This document shows positions 41,101-54,823 of a DNA stretch of 64,000 nucleotides, piece by piece (positions within the stretch are counted from its first letter, which is position 1; each line of letters begins with the position of its first letter). The position numbers and the translations under genes were made by a program. Below the pieces are notes generated by a model that had not been told where the DNA came from, did not search any database, and saw only the letters and a program-made list of their open reading frames with translations. Where the stretch lies: the NCBI GenBank assembly GCA_005281725.1, contig SSBO01000001.1, forward strand, positions 11,037,776 through 11,101,775, written 5' to 3'. The stretch is from Wuchereria bancrofti (Eukaryota; Nematoda; Chromadorea; Rhabditida; Onchocercidae).

Positions 41101-42321
41101 GTGAATCTTTTGCTTGTCGTTTCTTATATTCGGCATACAGCAATGCAGTGTTGCCTGTTGACTAATATATTCTTTTTAAGACGATAAGAATAAGTAACAT
41201 CTTCCAAAATTTAACTATTTCTAAATATGCAAAAGTTCCCAGTAAGTAAATTTACTGAATTTTATTTTCAAAATAATAAACATTCACAGGCGTAGCACAT
41301 TAGGCGTGGCAGTCATCGATCAGTTGCTGATAGCTGTTGGTGGATTTGACGGTTCAACTGGACTGAGCTCTGCCGAGGCATTCGATCCTCGCAATGGTTT
41401 TTCTTTTTTTTATCTTTTTAATTTGTCATGACTTTCAACTTTTTTTGTTTGTTCGATTTCCACTTGAAACATACGAGAACTTGTTTAATTTAGGCCAGTG
41501 GATGCCTCTTCCGTCGATGACCGTACGTCGTTCATCAGTTGGTGTCACAGCGCTTAACGGCATGGTGTATGCTGTGGGTGGGTATGATGGAAACACTAGA
41601 AACTGTTTGGACACAGTTGAAATTTATGAACCGCGGGTGAACCGATGGCGACCTGGGCCAACTTTAATATCTAAGCGTTCTGGTGCTGGTGTTACGGTTG
41701 TTGGAGATCGTCTTGTCGCTGTTGGAGGACATGATGGTCCAGTGGTTAGAGAAACAGCTGAGGTTTACTTTCCCTTCAGTGGAATAATCAAACATTCAGA
41801 ACTCTAAAAAATTTAGTTTCACACAACTACTACTTTCTCTAAGTTTTAATTTTTAATAATAATACCGATTTTAAATAGCCATTATTATTCTATAGGTCTT
41901 GGATGGTGACTCCTGGACACTTTTGCCGGAAATGAATGTATGCCGTCGCAATGCAAGTGCTGTAGCCCTGGATTCAAATTTATTCGCAATCGGAGGCTAG
42001 CTAACTCTTCTTCTCAATACTGATTTTACATGATCCTTAGCATGGAAAGTTTTCCCATACTGATGGCGAGTTGACATTCGGCAGCAAAACAGGAATAAGA
42101 AGTTACCAAAGACTTTCAGAAGCTTACATTTATGTTACTCGACTTAAGCTTTTTTAATAATAATATTAAAGAATTTAGGTGATGATGGAACATCAAATTT
42201 GAGTTCAATTGAAGTTTTGAATATTTCGTCGCTGGAACAACAACCTTGGACTCATCTTAGTGTATCAATCAACCAACCGAGATCGTACGCTGGAGTAGCG
42301 CTTCTACCGAAAGTCGCATGA
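38134..42321 (+). CDS. BTB-BACK-Kelch protein, KLHL2/KLHL3 type
   Basis: Substrate adaptor for Cullin-3 ubiquitin ligases. Thirteen exons: 38134-38318, 38608-38794, 38961-39071, 39381-39526, 39647-39743, 39928-40047, 40295-40432, 40511-40595, 40697-40856, 41290-41396, 41494-41762, 41896-41995, 42179-42321; 1848 nt, 615 residues. The BTB domain is at about 62-165 (FCDVILMA, AHRAVLAAACPYFSAMF), then BACK (LDPSNCLGIANFA, EAVVRWVTHD, HVRLPLLPRDYL). Six Kelch repeats run from about residue 328: IGGQAPKAIANV, AVGGFNGSLRVKSVD, AVGGFDGSTGLSS, AVGGYDGNTRNCLDTVE, AVGGHDGPVVRE, IGGDDGTSNLSS. The order and wording follow vertebrate KLHL2/KLHL3, which target WNK kinases. The last intron must use a GC donor (GGAG|GCTAGC); read-through would hit TAG in the sixth blade. 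An AATAAA lies at 42759-42764. Confidence 0.94.
38341..38375. repeat. C-rich tract (G-quadruplex motif on the - strand)
   Basis: Four or more C runs (CCCC CCACCCCCCT CCCCCCC) shortly after the exon 1 donor of the Kelch gene. The reverse strand has G runs of 6-7 separated by single bases, fitting a G-quadruplex, while the + strand fits an i-motif. This is very unusual in this AT-rich window. Confidence 0.85.
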
Positions 42322-43218
42322 CGAGTGTAGCAATGCTAATCATGCACAAACGAGCATAATCGAATGAACTTGGAAGCAGAAATCGACGCCGGTAGCTCAA
42401 ACGTCTCAGTGTTAATATATGATTTATTCTGATCTGTTCGCGTATAATTTCACAATGTCTAGAAAGTGATCTTAGGTGTATAGTATCTATAAAAAATCTG
42501 TAAAAATATGCCCAAAATTGGTACTTTTGCCATTAATTCCTCTGAAGTTTTGGAGTTTTAAACAGAAACTACCCAATGAAGCATCATAACAAAAACATGA
42601 GAATGCCCACAGTTATTTTCTTTAGCGGTATTTATTAAAACTCAAATTTGCTGAAAAATAATTTTGCTTGAAATACTGCACTTCATATTTCAATGTGCTG
42701 TTAGTGTATTATTAAGCACTGTTAATTTGTCTTTACTTTCTCTGTATTTATGGTAAAGAATAAATAAATATCAGCAAAGAAATCAATACTAAAAACTCGG
42801 TCTACAAGAAACGATATGTACGATCAGTGTGATGATGAAACATATTAAGTTTATATAAACTGACGAATGAAAGCAGCTCAAGATATAGTCAGAAAACTAT
42901 TTGTAGGCGTGAGTAATTTTGACACACGCAATCAACAAAGAATTAGATGACTGCAGAATGCCTTTTAAAAGTGACATTTAAATCTGCAACACCTGTTCGC
43001 ATCTTTTCTAATGAAAGTAGGCTTCGAATACTTGCGCTTAGGCAGGATTTAACCACAAGATATGACTAAGAATACAGTATCCACAGCAATAATCATATGA
43101 ACACTTAAGGTACGCATAGAATGAAGGAATAAACGAGCGAAAAAGTAGGTGGAAAATATCTTTGAATTAAAATATCCCAGCACTTTCGGATGACTCACAT
43201 TCTGTTCGGAAATGATAT
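42322..43218. other. Convergent 3' region of the Kelch gene and rnf-5
   Basis: No supported exon. It contains the Kelch gene 3' untranslated region with an AATAAA signal at 42759-42764. Confidence 0.55.
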
Positions 43219-44668
43219 TTATAGAACCAGGAGCCAAACAACAAAAAATATACCAAGATATATAAAGAGGTTTGATAGAAACTGCTCCTCTTCCGCTTGT
43301 CTTGTGCCTGGTGTAGCTGAAAAACAAAATATATGTGTTAAGACATAAAAAAGCTTTTTTTAAAACTATATATCTTATCATATTATGTATGTACCAAGAT
43401 ATATTTTAAAGATAGATTTACCACCTTAAATCAGCATAAAAAATTAAAGAGATACATGGCAGTACTCTAAGAATTGCACATTATCATTCAATCCTACTAA
43501 TTCATATCGTAGGAAAGAATTCAAAGAAGAAAACCGAACAATTATACTAACAAATGGATAGAACTAACGCGCATCTGGACGTCGTTCTCCAAAGCCAATA
43601 TTGAAAAATGATGCGAAAAATGAGATAGGGAACACTCCGATACCCATTGAGAACTGCACACCACCACCATTCTCACCACCGCCCCACTGGAAACCTGGGA
43701 ATCCTTGAAAAGAGCTCTGAAAGCAAAAAGAGTATTGCATCAAATTGCTTATGTCTCTCTGTCAAGTCTGTCTGTCATATTGTTCTGTAAACTATGTTTC
43801 ACGATCTGATATGTAATTAATAAAATCCATTAAGTTCGAGTCATCATAAATTATTATTCTAAGAATAATCTCAAACCTTTTGCATATGTCCTTTTCATAT
43901 GATCGTCAAAAATATGACAATAATGAGAACTTGCCTGGGGCATTTCGGTTCGTTGACCTCTTGGACGTGGTGGAACTTTATCTCGTGGATCTGTATCATT
44001 GCCACCTCTTCCATACAGCGGTATTACCTGTTTTAAATACATGAATGTTTCACGCAATGATTCCTTGTTTCAATTACCTCTTAATTTATAACTTGGCCTT
44101 TTACTGCATTATCACATAAAAAAAGATAACCTTATCTTTGCTAATGGCAGATTTACAAACGGGACAAAGCTGCCTATTAGGGCATGTATCAAGCCACTGA
44201 TGAAGACATGGCCAACAGAACAAATGACCACACATTGACACTACAGCATCTCGTGCTACATCCAAACATATGTTACAATCGAATCTGTAAATTACCCTTT
44301 AGTGTATAATTCCTAATAAAAAATATAAAAATTGACTCATAGGTTTCTATAGGTAATTTTATACATCTTTACATTCATTAGAGAATGAAACCAAGTCATT
44401 TCAGATGCAACTTATCATATTACTGTGTGATCGCAGAGACACCCTTACAAAAGTACCTCTTGTAGCGTAGTAATCCTTTTAAGACAACAAAAGAAGTTTT
44501 TTGAATTAATGTATGTATGAAGGATATATTTATTAAATACATTATAAAGAGACAGATTGAAAAAAAAAATACATATAAATACCTTGCCGTGTCATCATCT
44601 TTCTTGCCATCCTCTTTCGAAGAGGAAGAATGACTTTCAGCATTTTCTGTCTGAGTAACACCTACCAT
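43219..44668 (-). CDS. rnf-5: RNF5/RNF185-type ER membrane RING E3 ligase
   Basis: Tail-anchored E3 ligase for ER-associated degradation. Five exons: 44583-44668, 44131-44284, 43935-44027, 43569-43716, 43219-43316; 579 nt, 192 residues. Acidic/serine N-terminus ([15 protein letters not shown]), then a C3HC4 RING from residue 32 ([28 protein letters not shown]), the family segment [20 protein letters not shown] with PPRPRGQR, a glycine-rich stretch ending [10 protein letters not shown], and a C-terminal membrane segment ([12 protein letters not shown]). All landmarks match animal RNF5/RNF185. The intron after exon 3 uses a GC donor with otherwise perfect consensus (CCCAG|GCAAGT). It is divergent from rnf-121 across an 828 bp shared promoter. 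Confidence 0.95.
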
Positions 44669-45496
44669 TGTTCAGTGTTAGGAGATAATTATCGAGAAGT
44701 AAATGTAGTAATATTACCACTGATAAGGTTATACTAATCGAAGAAAGAAAAAACCTGAAGAATATCAAAGATTAGTTTCATCTTTTGCTTACATTTTATT
44801 TAAGATTAAAGATTACAAAATATCGAACTGTTAATTTCTAAAAAAGCAAATGCATATATAAATGTAACAACTTTACTTATAATCCATTCCTTAACTTTAA
44901 TATAAATATAAATTGAAACAGAAAAGAAATATTAGCTTATAGCGTGAAACATCAGAAACACAACTTACGTAAGCCACGTCAAGTATGACGTACACTCTTC
45001 TCGCTCTTTTCTATTACTTGATGTCTCAGTGCAAACATAATAATCCTTGCGTTACAAACCGTTTCTTTTGAAATACAAACCGTTTCTTTTGAAAATTTCC
45101 GGATTCCTTCTGTTCTTCCGTATGTTAATACCTGATCGTATATTGATACCTGATGGTATTAGATGTTTATTTGACAAGATAAAAGATTTGAGGAATTTAT
45201 AGGATTAAAAATTGTCCAGGTAAGTAATTAGCGCTATTTTTGGAACATAACATGATTTTTGTTTTAATTAACTTTAGGGCATGAGTTAATGAGTTGTATT
45301 AATTAACTTTATCTCTTTAACACATTAGCTGTTTAGTTTTAATATTATATTTTTACAGTAATAAATATTGAAAACATTTAATTGTGAATTAGTAAGTTTA
45401 TTTTACTTACTTATGAACGATAATGATAGATATCTCTTTACAATTCAGCTAAACGTTCAGTTCGATTGTATAACAACGTGATAGTTAAATGTGAGA
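44669..45496. promoter_or_regulatory. Bidirectional promoter of rnf-5 and rnf-121 with UPR element
   Basis: Contains CCACGTCA at 44974-44981, the reverse of TGACGTGG, which is the consensus for XBP1 (UPRE), and a second TGACGT core at 44986-44991. It also has a 20 bp direct repeat (ACAAACCGTTTCTTTTGAAA at 45054-45073 and 45075-45094). Both flanking genes encode ER or Golgi membrane RING ligases, which makes an ER-stress element biologically sensible. Confidence 0.6.
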
Positions 45497-48031
<2,535 letters not shown>

Positions 48032-48991
48032 TATGTGCAATGGTTTTTGGAATTGTTTTGCTCTCTACAAATGGCATTTTTCAATTAGGAAGAATTTGTT
48101 CAAGTTTTATTTAGTAACTCTAGTGAAGATATCTATCTATGTTCTATCCTATAATTAAATGATAGCCTGTTAGAAATAATTGCTGTTTTCTTTTTTTATT
48201 TGCTTGTGATTGATTGGTATTTATGAGAGTGATCGAAAAAGCTGACTATTCATATATTTTAGCTTTATATTTTAATCATATATATTAGTTATGAACTCAT
48301 TCCGTTGTTCTTTATCGTTTTTTTTTTGGAAGAGGAGTTTGTTCTAAATCCACTTGTTTTGCTAAAATAGTGGTCAGTTTGTAAATATTATTTTAAAATT
48401 TTTATGTTACTATTTCTGGGCTTCACTTCATCATAATTTATGTGCTGATATTCGCTCTTTGCTTGCTCTAACTACTTCTCAAAGAACTTTTTATGTTCTC
48501 AAGCGTAAGGAAGTTCGATTTCAATGATGCTAAGACTTTCTGTTTGTGTATTACTGTTTGTAATTGATGTATATTCTGTGCTGTCTTTTTTATCAATGAG
48601 TTTCGCTTTAATGGACATTACTCACAATCTGTTTTCTGTTAATTTTTTTATATTCTCATTTCCAATAAATGGTTTCATGGTTTATTGTCTCTCCTAACTG
48701 ATGATTTATGTTTGAAATTCGATTGAAAATTTTTATACTTATAAAGAATAGTAATTTACAGTCTTTGTTTGGTATATTACTGATTAGATGTAAATTAGTC
48801 AAGCAATGGAAGAGTATAGTTATTGGTTACTACTGTAGAGCAGTATAATAGTAAGTTTCAGGTGTAAAAACGAATTCAGTTGGAATTGTTTTCTTCAGAA
48901 CAATCAGAAAAAGGTTGAAATCCATATATATATTGACAAGACAAGACGTTCTTTTGGTGTTCCGAGCCAGTACTGATTATTGCAATTCCGA
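48032..48991. other. Spacer between rnf-121 and ccdc-55, possible operon gap
   Basis: The rnf-121 3' region has AATAAA at 48664-48669. A strong acceptor TTTTCTTCAG ends at 48898, 93 bp before the ccdc-55 start codon, and a second TTTCAG ends at 48861. Poly(A) signal to next gene is about 0.3 kb, within the range of nematode operons, so ccdc-55 could be trans-spliced downstream of rnf-121. Confidence 0.4.
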
Positions 48992-51900
48992 ATGTCGACA
49001 GCAACATTGAAGAAGTAATATTTCTTACTATTGAAGTCTTCCTATTTCGCTTGTTGATTTCGAAAATTAAAATTGTTCGCTTTAGGTACGGTTTGATTTT
49101 AAAGAAACCATCTGAACTTTCAACTGTTAAACCAATTGCTGCTGCATTTGCGAGTGACGACGATGATGGAATTGAGGTACTTTCAGTTTCGGGAATCTTA
49201 TTTAATGCACACAATTGCTATTAGAAGTAGAATCTGAGCTTCAATCATCAATTTTGATTTACATCAGTGTCGTATTCACTTGCAGACTGCATCATCGAGT
49301 GCGATCACTTCATCAACAGTGCGCACAAAAATGCAAGCAAAGCGTGAGCATGAAAAAGCACTTGCTGAAGATCCAACAATTTTTGATTATGATAATGTAT
49401 ACGAAGAATTACAAGCAAATAAAAATCAAAAAATTGCAGAAATTAAAGCTGCAGATAAGGAACGAAAGGTATAGTTGAGACTTTTTTCTTTATGGTTGAA
49501 AATACAGTTCTTAAAGTTATTGAACTATACTAAAGTTAGAGGACAAAATTTAGTAAACACAGCTTTTTTTTAAAATAGTTTTGCTTAAGATTACCTTGCA
49601 TAGTGATAATTAGCAGATTTGCTCAGTGCAAGTTGTTCTTAATATTTTGTAGTTGTATTGCATTGATCTGATACGCATTTTGAAGTGTTATTCGGAAATC
49701 TTTTGATTTCTTATTTTTTATTATGTTGTGTTTGAAAGTCGTTATAGTTTAACTGGTAATAATAATAACAGTGATTTGCATTAGAAAAAATAATATATCA
49801 TTTAGTCCCTTCAGTTTAGACCATTTACTTATTCTGAAGTACTGTTGTAATCCCAGCACTTTACCGGAGGGCTGGATTCAATAGCAATAAATAGTTTAGT
49901 ACTTTTTGTCTTTTATTTTTCTGTTTCCAATGATTAAGTATTTGAAAGTAATTTATTCTGAGCATACATTAAACACATCTGTTTTAGTCAAAGTACGCAG
50001 AACAAATTCTGGAAGCACACAAAAAGCGTTTACTTGCGCAACAAAGTCGAGAGGAGCGTAAGCAACAGAAAGAACGTGAAGCAGAAGCTGGGCAATTTGA
50101 TGATAAGGAGGTTACTACATTTCATATATAATCTTGTTTTAATTTACTGATTCTTCATTTCAAGAAAAGTTGTTATTTTTCAGAAATTCGTTACGAGCGC
50201 ATACAAAAAACAGCTAGCAGAAATGGAAAATTTCCGTTTACAAGAAGCAGTTGACAATCGCCTTGACGGTTGGTTCATTTTCTTTTTTTGCAAATTAAAA
50301 ATCATCATCTTATTAAGGCTATAATATCATCACTGAGTTTTTAGCATATTTTGTCAATGCTGGAATAATCACAGTAATACAGTTGGGCGAAATTATTGAT
50401 TAATTGTTCAATCTTATTATTATTAGATGTTTGTGATTTGAAAATTTTCGATCAAACCAAATTTGGTTTTTTAGAATTGACAGCAGTGGAAAAGCAAAAA
50501 AGTGGCGTATGGAAAGGTGGCTTTTATAGGACGCTGCTGAATGATATTGTTGGAGATAATGGTGCAATTAAAACAGAAGAAGTAGATATAAAGCAAGAGG
50601 TTTATGATTAAATTTGATTAATTGAGTAAAGCAAACAATTTCGAAACGAAGTGTTTTGAAATATATGATAGTATTAAGTGTTTGTTAATCATGAAGATTT
50701 CACTCTTAAGGGTTGAATATAAAAACGAAGGGAAATTCTTTCTTCTTCTTCAATGTAAACTTTTTTTTTTTGAAAGAAGCAAAGATTAATTTTTACTTTT
50801 TCTTTTTTTCAAATGTGTTTTTATTTGAGATTGTTAGTCCTACAACAAATCTACAACAAACAGTTGTGGATCCTGCTGAACATGCTAAAAAACTTTCTTT
50901 ATTACGGAAAGATAGCGATAGTGATGATAGATTTCTGGAATTGTCTACTGGTAAACCAGCGAAGAAATCAATATATTCTGATGATTCAGACGGAGAGCAG
51001 GAACTGAATAATACGATTCCAGTAAACCTGAAGCCTGGTTTAAATATTTTGGTTTGTATTAATTTCTTTTAAATACTTTTCATATCAGAAACAATGGAGC
51101 ATTTTTTTTTTCCAAAGAATTAAAAAGGAAGTCACTATAATTCAATAGAAATAATAACACATTTTCTATTCAAATTTCAAATAATTCTGAAATTTTTGAA
51201 TATTTACTTGTTTTTATGCTTTTGAGTGAAATTTAACTGCTTCCAAATTTCAAATTATTTCCAAATAAATTATAATTAGTTTAGATCCTACGATGATTTT
51301 TATTTGATTTAAATCTGATCCGTTTTTCAGAAACCACAAGTGAAAAAGCCAACAAAAGCGGAACAAATTCGACGGCGCTTTACTCCATCTCCGGAACATC
51401 TGGCGGCAAGTAGCAGTAGTGATGAAGAGTTATCAAAAAGACAAGAAAAACGAATGGAGAAACATGAACGTAGCAGGGAACATAGTCATAGAAGACAACG
51501 ACAAAGGTAAAATATTGTTTTTTGTTTTTTGAGATTTCAATTTTCAATCTATTCTATTATGTTTAATTTCAGTTCTGAATCTCATAAAGAAAAACGAAGT
51601 TCTGCAAAACAGCACGAAAATTTTTCTGAACAACACTCTACGGGAAAAAAGGAGCATAAGAAATGTGAAGAGAAACAAAAAGACGAGAAAAATGATGAAC
51701 CGAAGAAAAAAATTGTAAAGGAGAAAACTAAAGAAGAAAGGTTAGATAAGTGATCTTTCTTGGACTTTAGATGAGATGAAATATAAATTCTAGAAATTAA
51801 GTCCTACATTACTTAACTAGAATTCAGTGCCAGTTTACTCAGTTTTTCCGTAAAATTTCAGAATATTTTATGTTATGTTTTTAAAAGAATTCTTTTAAAA

Positions 51901-52036
51901 ATAAGTGTTATTATTTTCCAGACTGAAAATAATCAAAATGATATTAGCCCATCGGAATAATTCGGAGAAAGTTGAAGAAATTCGACAAAGATATCTTGAA
52001 CGAAAGAAGGAACAAGTTGTTCCGTTGCCGTTATGA
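48992..52036 (+). CDS. ccdc-55: Nuclear speckle splicing regulator (NSRP1/CCDC55)
   Basis: Splicing regulator of nuclear speckles. Ten exons: 48992-49014, 49086-49176, 49286-49468, 49988-50110, 50184-50268, 50475-50599, 50830-51051, 51331-51506, 51573-51740, 51922-52036; 1311 nt, 436 residues. The tiny first exon codes MSTATLKK and joins to YGLILKK, the conserved N-terminus of NSRP1. Family landmarks are KALAEDPTIFDYDNVYEEL, the predicted coiled coil with KYAEQILEAHKKR, GQFDDKEKFVTSAYKKQL and SGVWKGGFYRTLLNDIVG. The C-terminal half is low complexity: acidic serine stretches (KDSDSDDR, SDDSDGEQE), RRRFTPSPEHL, and Lys/Glu/Arg-rich repeats like the RS-type tail of the family, ending in QRYLERKKEQ. 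It is shorter than human NSRP1 mainly in the tail. Confidence 0.93.
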
Positions 52037-54823
52037 TTTTTAACATTTCATTTTTTTTTAAGATGATTATTGCAGTATTGTTATTTAACTGATAAACTTC
52101 TTCGGAATCTTTTAGAAATACTTTTATTCAATCAAATATGAAAAAAAAAACATGCAGATAAAATAAAACTTTCCAGAATATATTGTATGTTTTCCATGCT
52201 TTAATATCCTTTTACTTTTCATTTTTTGTTTACTCATTTCCAAAGTGACCAAGATTTGTAAAGTTTGTATTCCAATTTAAATAAATAATGAAATTCGTCA
52301 TTAAAATAAAAAAACATTTCCTTCATATCTTCTTCATCCAAAGATTTCGTCAATTCATCTATTTCGGAGATAAAGGAAAATCACAAAGTACCATAGCGTC
52401 AACCATGTTTCAACGTTCTTTTTCAATACAATCTCAAAAAGAAAAACAAACAAATGGAATACAAGTGTAAGCTAAATCTGTTTACCTTTTCTCATAAATA
52501 TTTGTGGTATATATGGCGAATTTTACAGGTAGTTTCTTTGCTGGATCTAAGAGCTTATAAATTTTAAAATCCTCTCAATATAAATATCTTTTAATCCTAG
52601 CTCATTACTATCTTATAGGCATTTCTGTATAATTCTACCCGAACATTTTCTCTTTTACGAATTTTTCAGGACGATAAAACTTTTATAACCTCAAAGTTTG
52701 TATTGTTTTCGACTTTTTTTTTCTCCTTTGATGAGTTATGGTATCATCTTGAACCATGGATTAACAGTAATAAATTATATTCGGTTTGCAGTGATTTTGT
52801 TAATTAATGTTTATTTATCAATATTGAAGCATTTTAAAATGTTGAACTTAATTTCCCAATTTTCATTAGTAATGCAAATTAATCTTAAAAATTTGCTTAT
52901 CAAATATCAGATATTGCAGTTTTACAACTTTTTGTCCAAGAAGTTATAAAGATGTGATGAAATTGAAGCATTTTAAAATACTAAATTAAAATATTAAATT
53001 AAAAAAAAAATAAAAATTTTCTGGAAAAAAGAACAAGAATTCATCTCTTTTCTCACTATCACAACAGTTTCTATCATTTACATATTTGATTAATTATCTC
53101 TTTTAATTTATTAATGGCTTATAAATTTATGAGAATTTCTTATAAACTACATTTAGCTGATTTCTTTTTTCTTTACAAAATTTTTGAAAAAAAAAAATTA
53201 CTATTAGCCATTATTTCTGTGAGCAAATGCATATTTCATTGTTTTGAAATTTAATAAATTTTATTACTATCATTTGCTATTTTCAATTTAATTAACTTTT
53301 AGGAGAAAATGTTTGTAAAAGATCAAAGACAATTATATAAAATGCTAAGAATAGAACAGACTATCTATCATTTGTTAAAAAATAATGAAAATTTGAAATT
53401 GTAGGTGTGATCTCTTGTCATAATACGTTGTAATAAATTCTCCAACGTACCAGAAAAAATTTTTTTTTTTTTTTTTGTAATCACAGCAATGATTGACTAT
53501 AACTTTCAGTTAAAAACAATGAATGAATTTGTTTTATTAAATTAAATTTTTGTACGATTAAACTATGACCAAACAAATTGGCGACTAAAATTAATAAATT
53601 TATAAAATGTAATGCTAAAAAATAAATAAATGCCTTTTGTGGGAATACAATGGATAACATAGTTCAAAGGGTACAAACAATTGTGAAACAATTCAAGAAC
53701 TGCAATACTTTAAGAATAAGAATTGAAAATTTGAAATTGGAATTGTTAAATTTTTTTGTTCAACATTTCAGAGTATAATTAATTATACAAGTTTTAGTAA
53801 TTAAACTAATAACAAAAACTTTACATTCTTCTCGGTCACTTTTGAAATGTATTTGAATGAGTTAACTTTAATTACATTTAATTAAGTATGGTTGTAGTTA
53901 GGTAAAATTTACCTGCGCAAAAGGTATGTTATAAGATATCAAAATATGAGATAAGCGCATTATCCTTCTGATTCATTCTTTTATCTGAAACAAAATGTAA
54001 ATAATAAAAATTATTTCATTATAAAAACAAATTTTCAAAAGATACAAATTTAATAAATTGTTCGAAATTTAAGCAATACCAAAAAATCTACTTCATTTAC
54101 ATATGAATTTCAGTTCAAATTCTCTTCTCAGTCATTTCCATTCATTAATTTAGGATAATGATTTTCAACTAGGTGAATTTTTGGGTAAGTTACTCGTTTC
54201 AAGATTAATTCTTATTCTTATGATCAGAAAAATTGACGAAAATTTGAAGGTCAACAACAGTTGCGAAAATGAAATGAAAAGTCAAAGAACAGAATCTAAA
54301 GCATTGCAAATTCAAGGGCAAATAATTTTCAATTACTATAAAAATGCTTCTTTAACTAATTAAAATTTAATAATGTTTTAGAAGAATTGGATGGAATATT
54401 GATGGTTGTTTTTTTTTTGAATGAAAATTTCAAAATTTTATTTATTTCTTGAAATGTTAGCATAATTTTGAGAATTTCAATTACTTTCATTTGATAATTA
54501 TATATATAAGATTTAATTGTTTAGTAAAAAGTTATTTTTGAATTTAACATATTTATAGTTTATTTTGTATACGAAAAATTTAAGCAATGAAACATTTCAT
54601 ATTTCCAATAAACAATGCAATTATTCGTATTTCAATGTTTTGCACTTTTTAAATTTAAAAAATTATCACATATAAGTTAATTTTCTATAACTCTTTTCAA
54701 GTAGTAAATTTCATAGTAAATTTCACAAACAATTATATCACAAAGAATTTGATTATAAAATTTAAACAAAAGGACTAAGTGTTCTCTTTGCTGTTCATTC
54801 TTTCAGTTTAGCTTTATTTTGTT
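52037..54823. other. Intergenic region with a possible small degenerate gene
   Basis: Mostly AT-rich, with no confident gene. Three separate stretches have protein-like composition and plausible acceptors: 52340-52466 (reads through STMFQRSFSIQSQKEK), 53303-53405 (MFVKDQRQLYKMLR then IYHLLKNNENLK), and 54229-54363 (KVNNSCENEMKSQRTESKAL, ending at a stop). I could not join all three in one frame with GT-AG introns, so I leave this unresolved. Confidence 0.25.
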
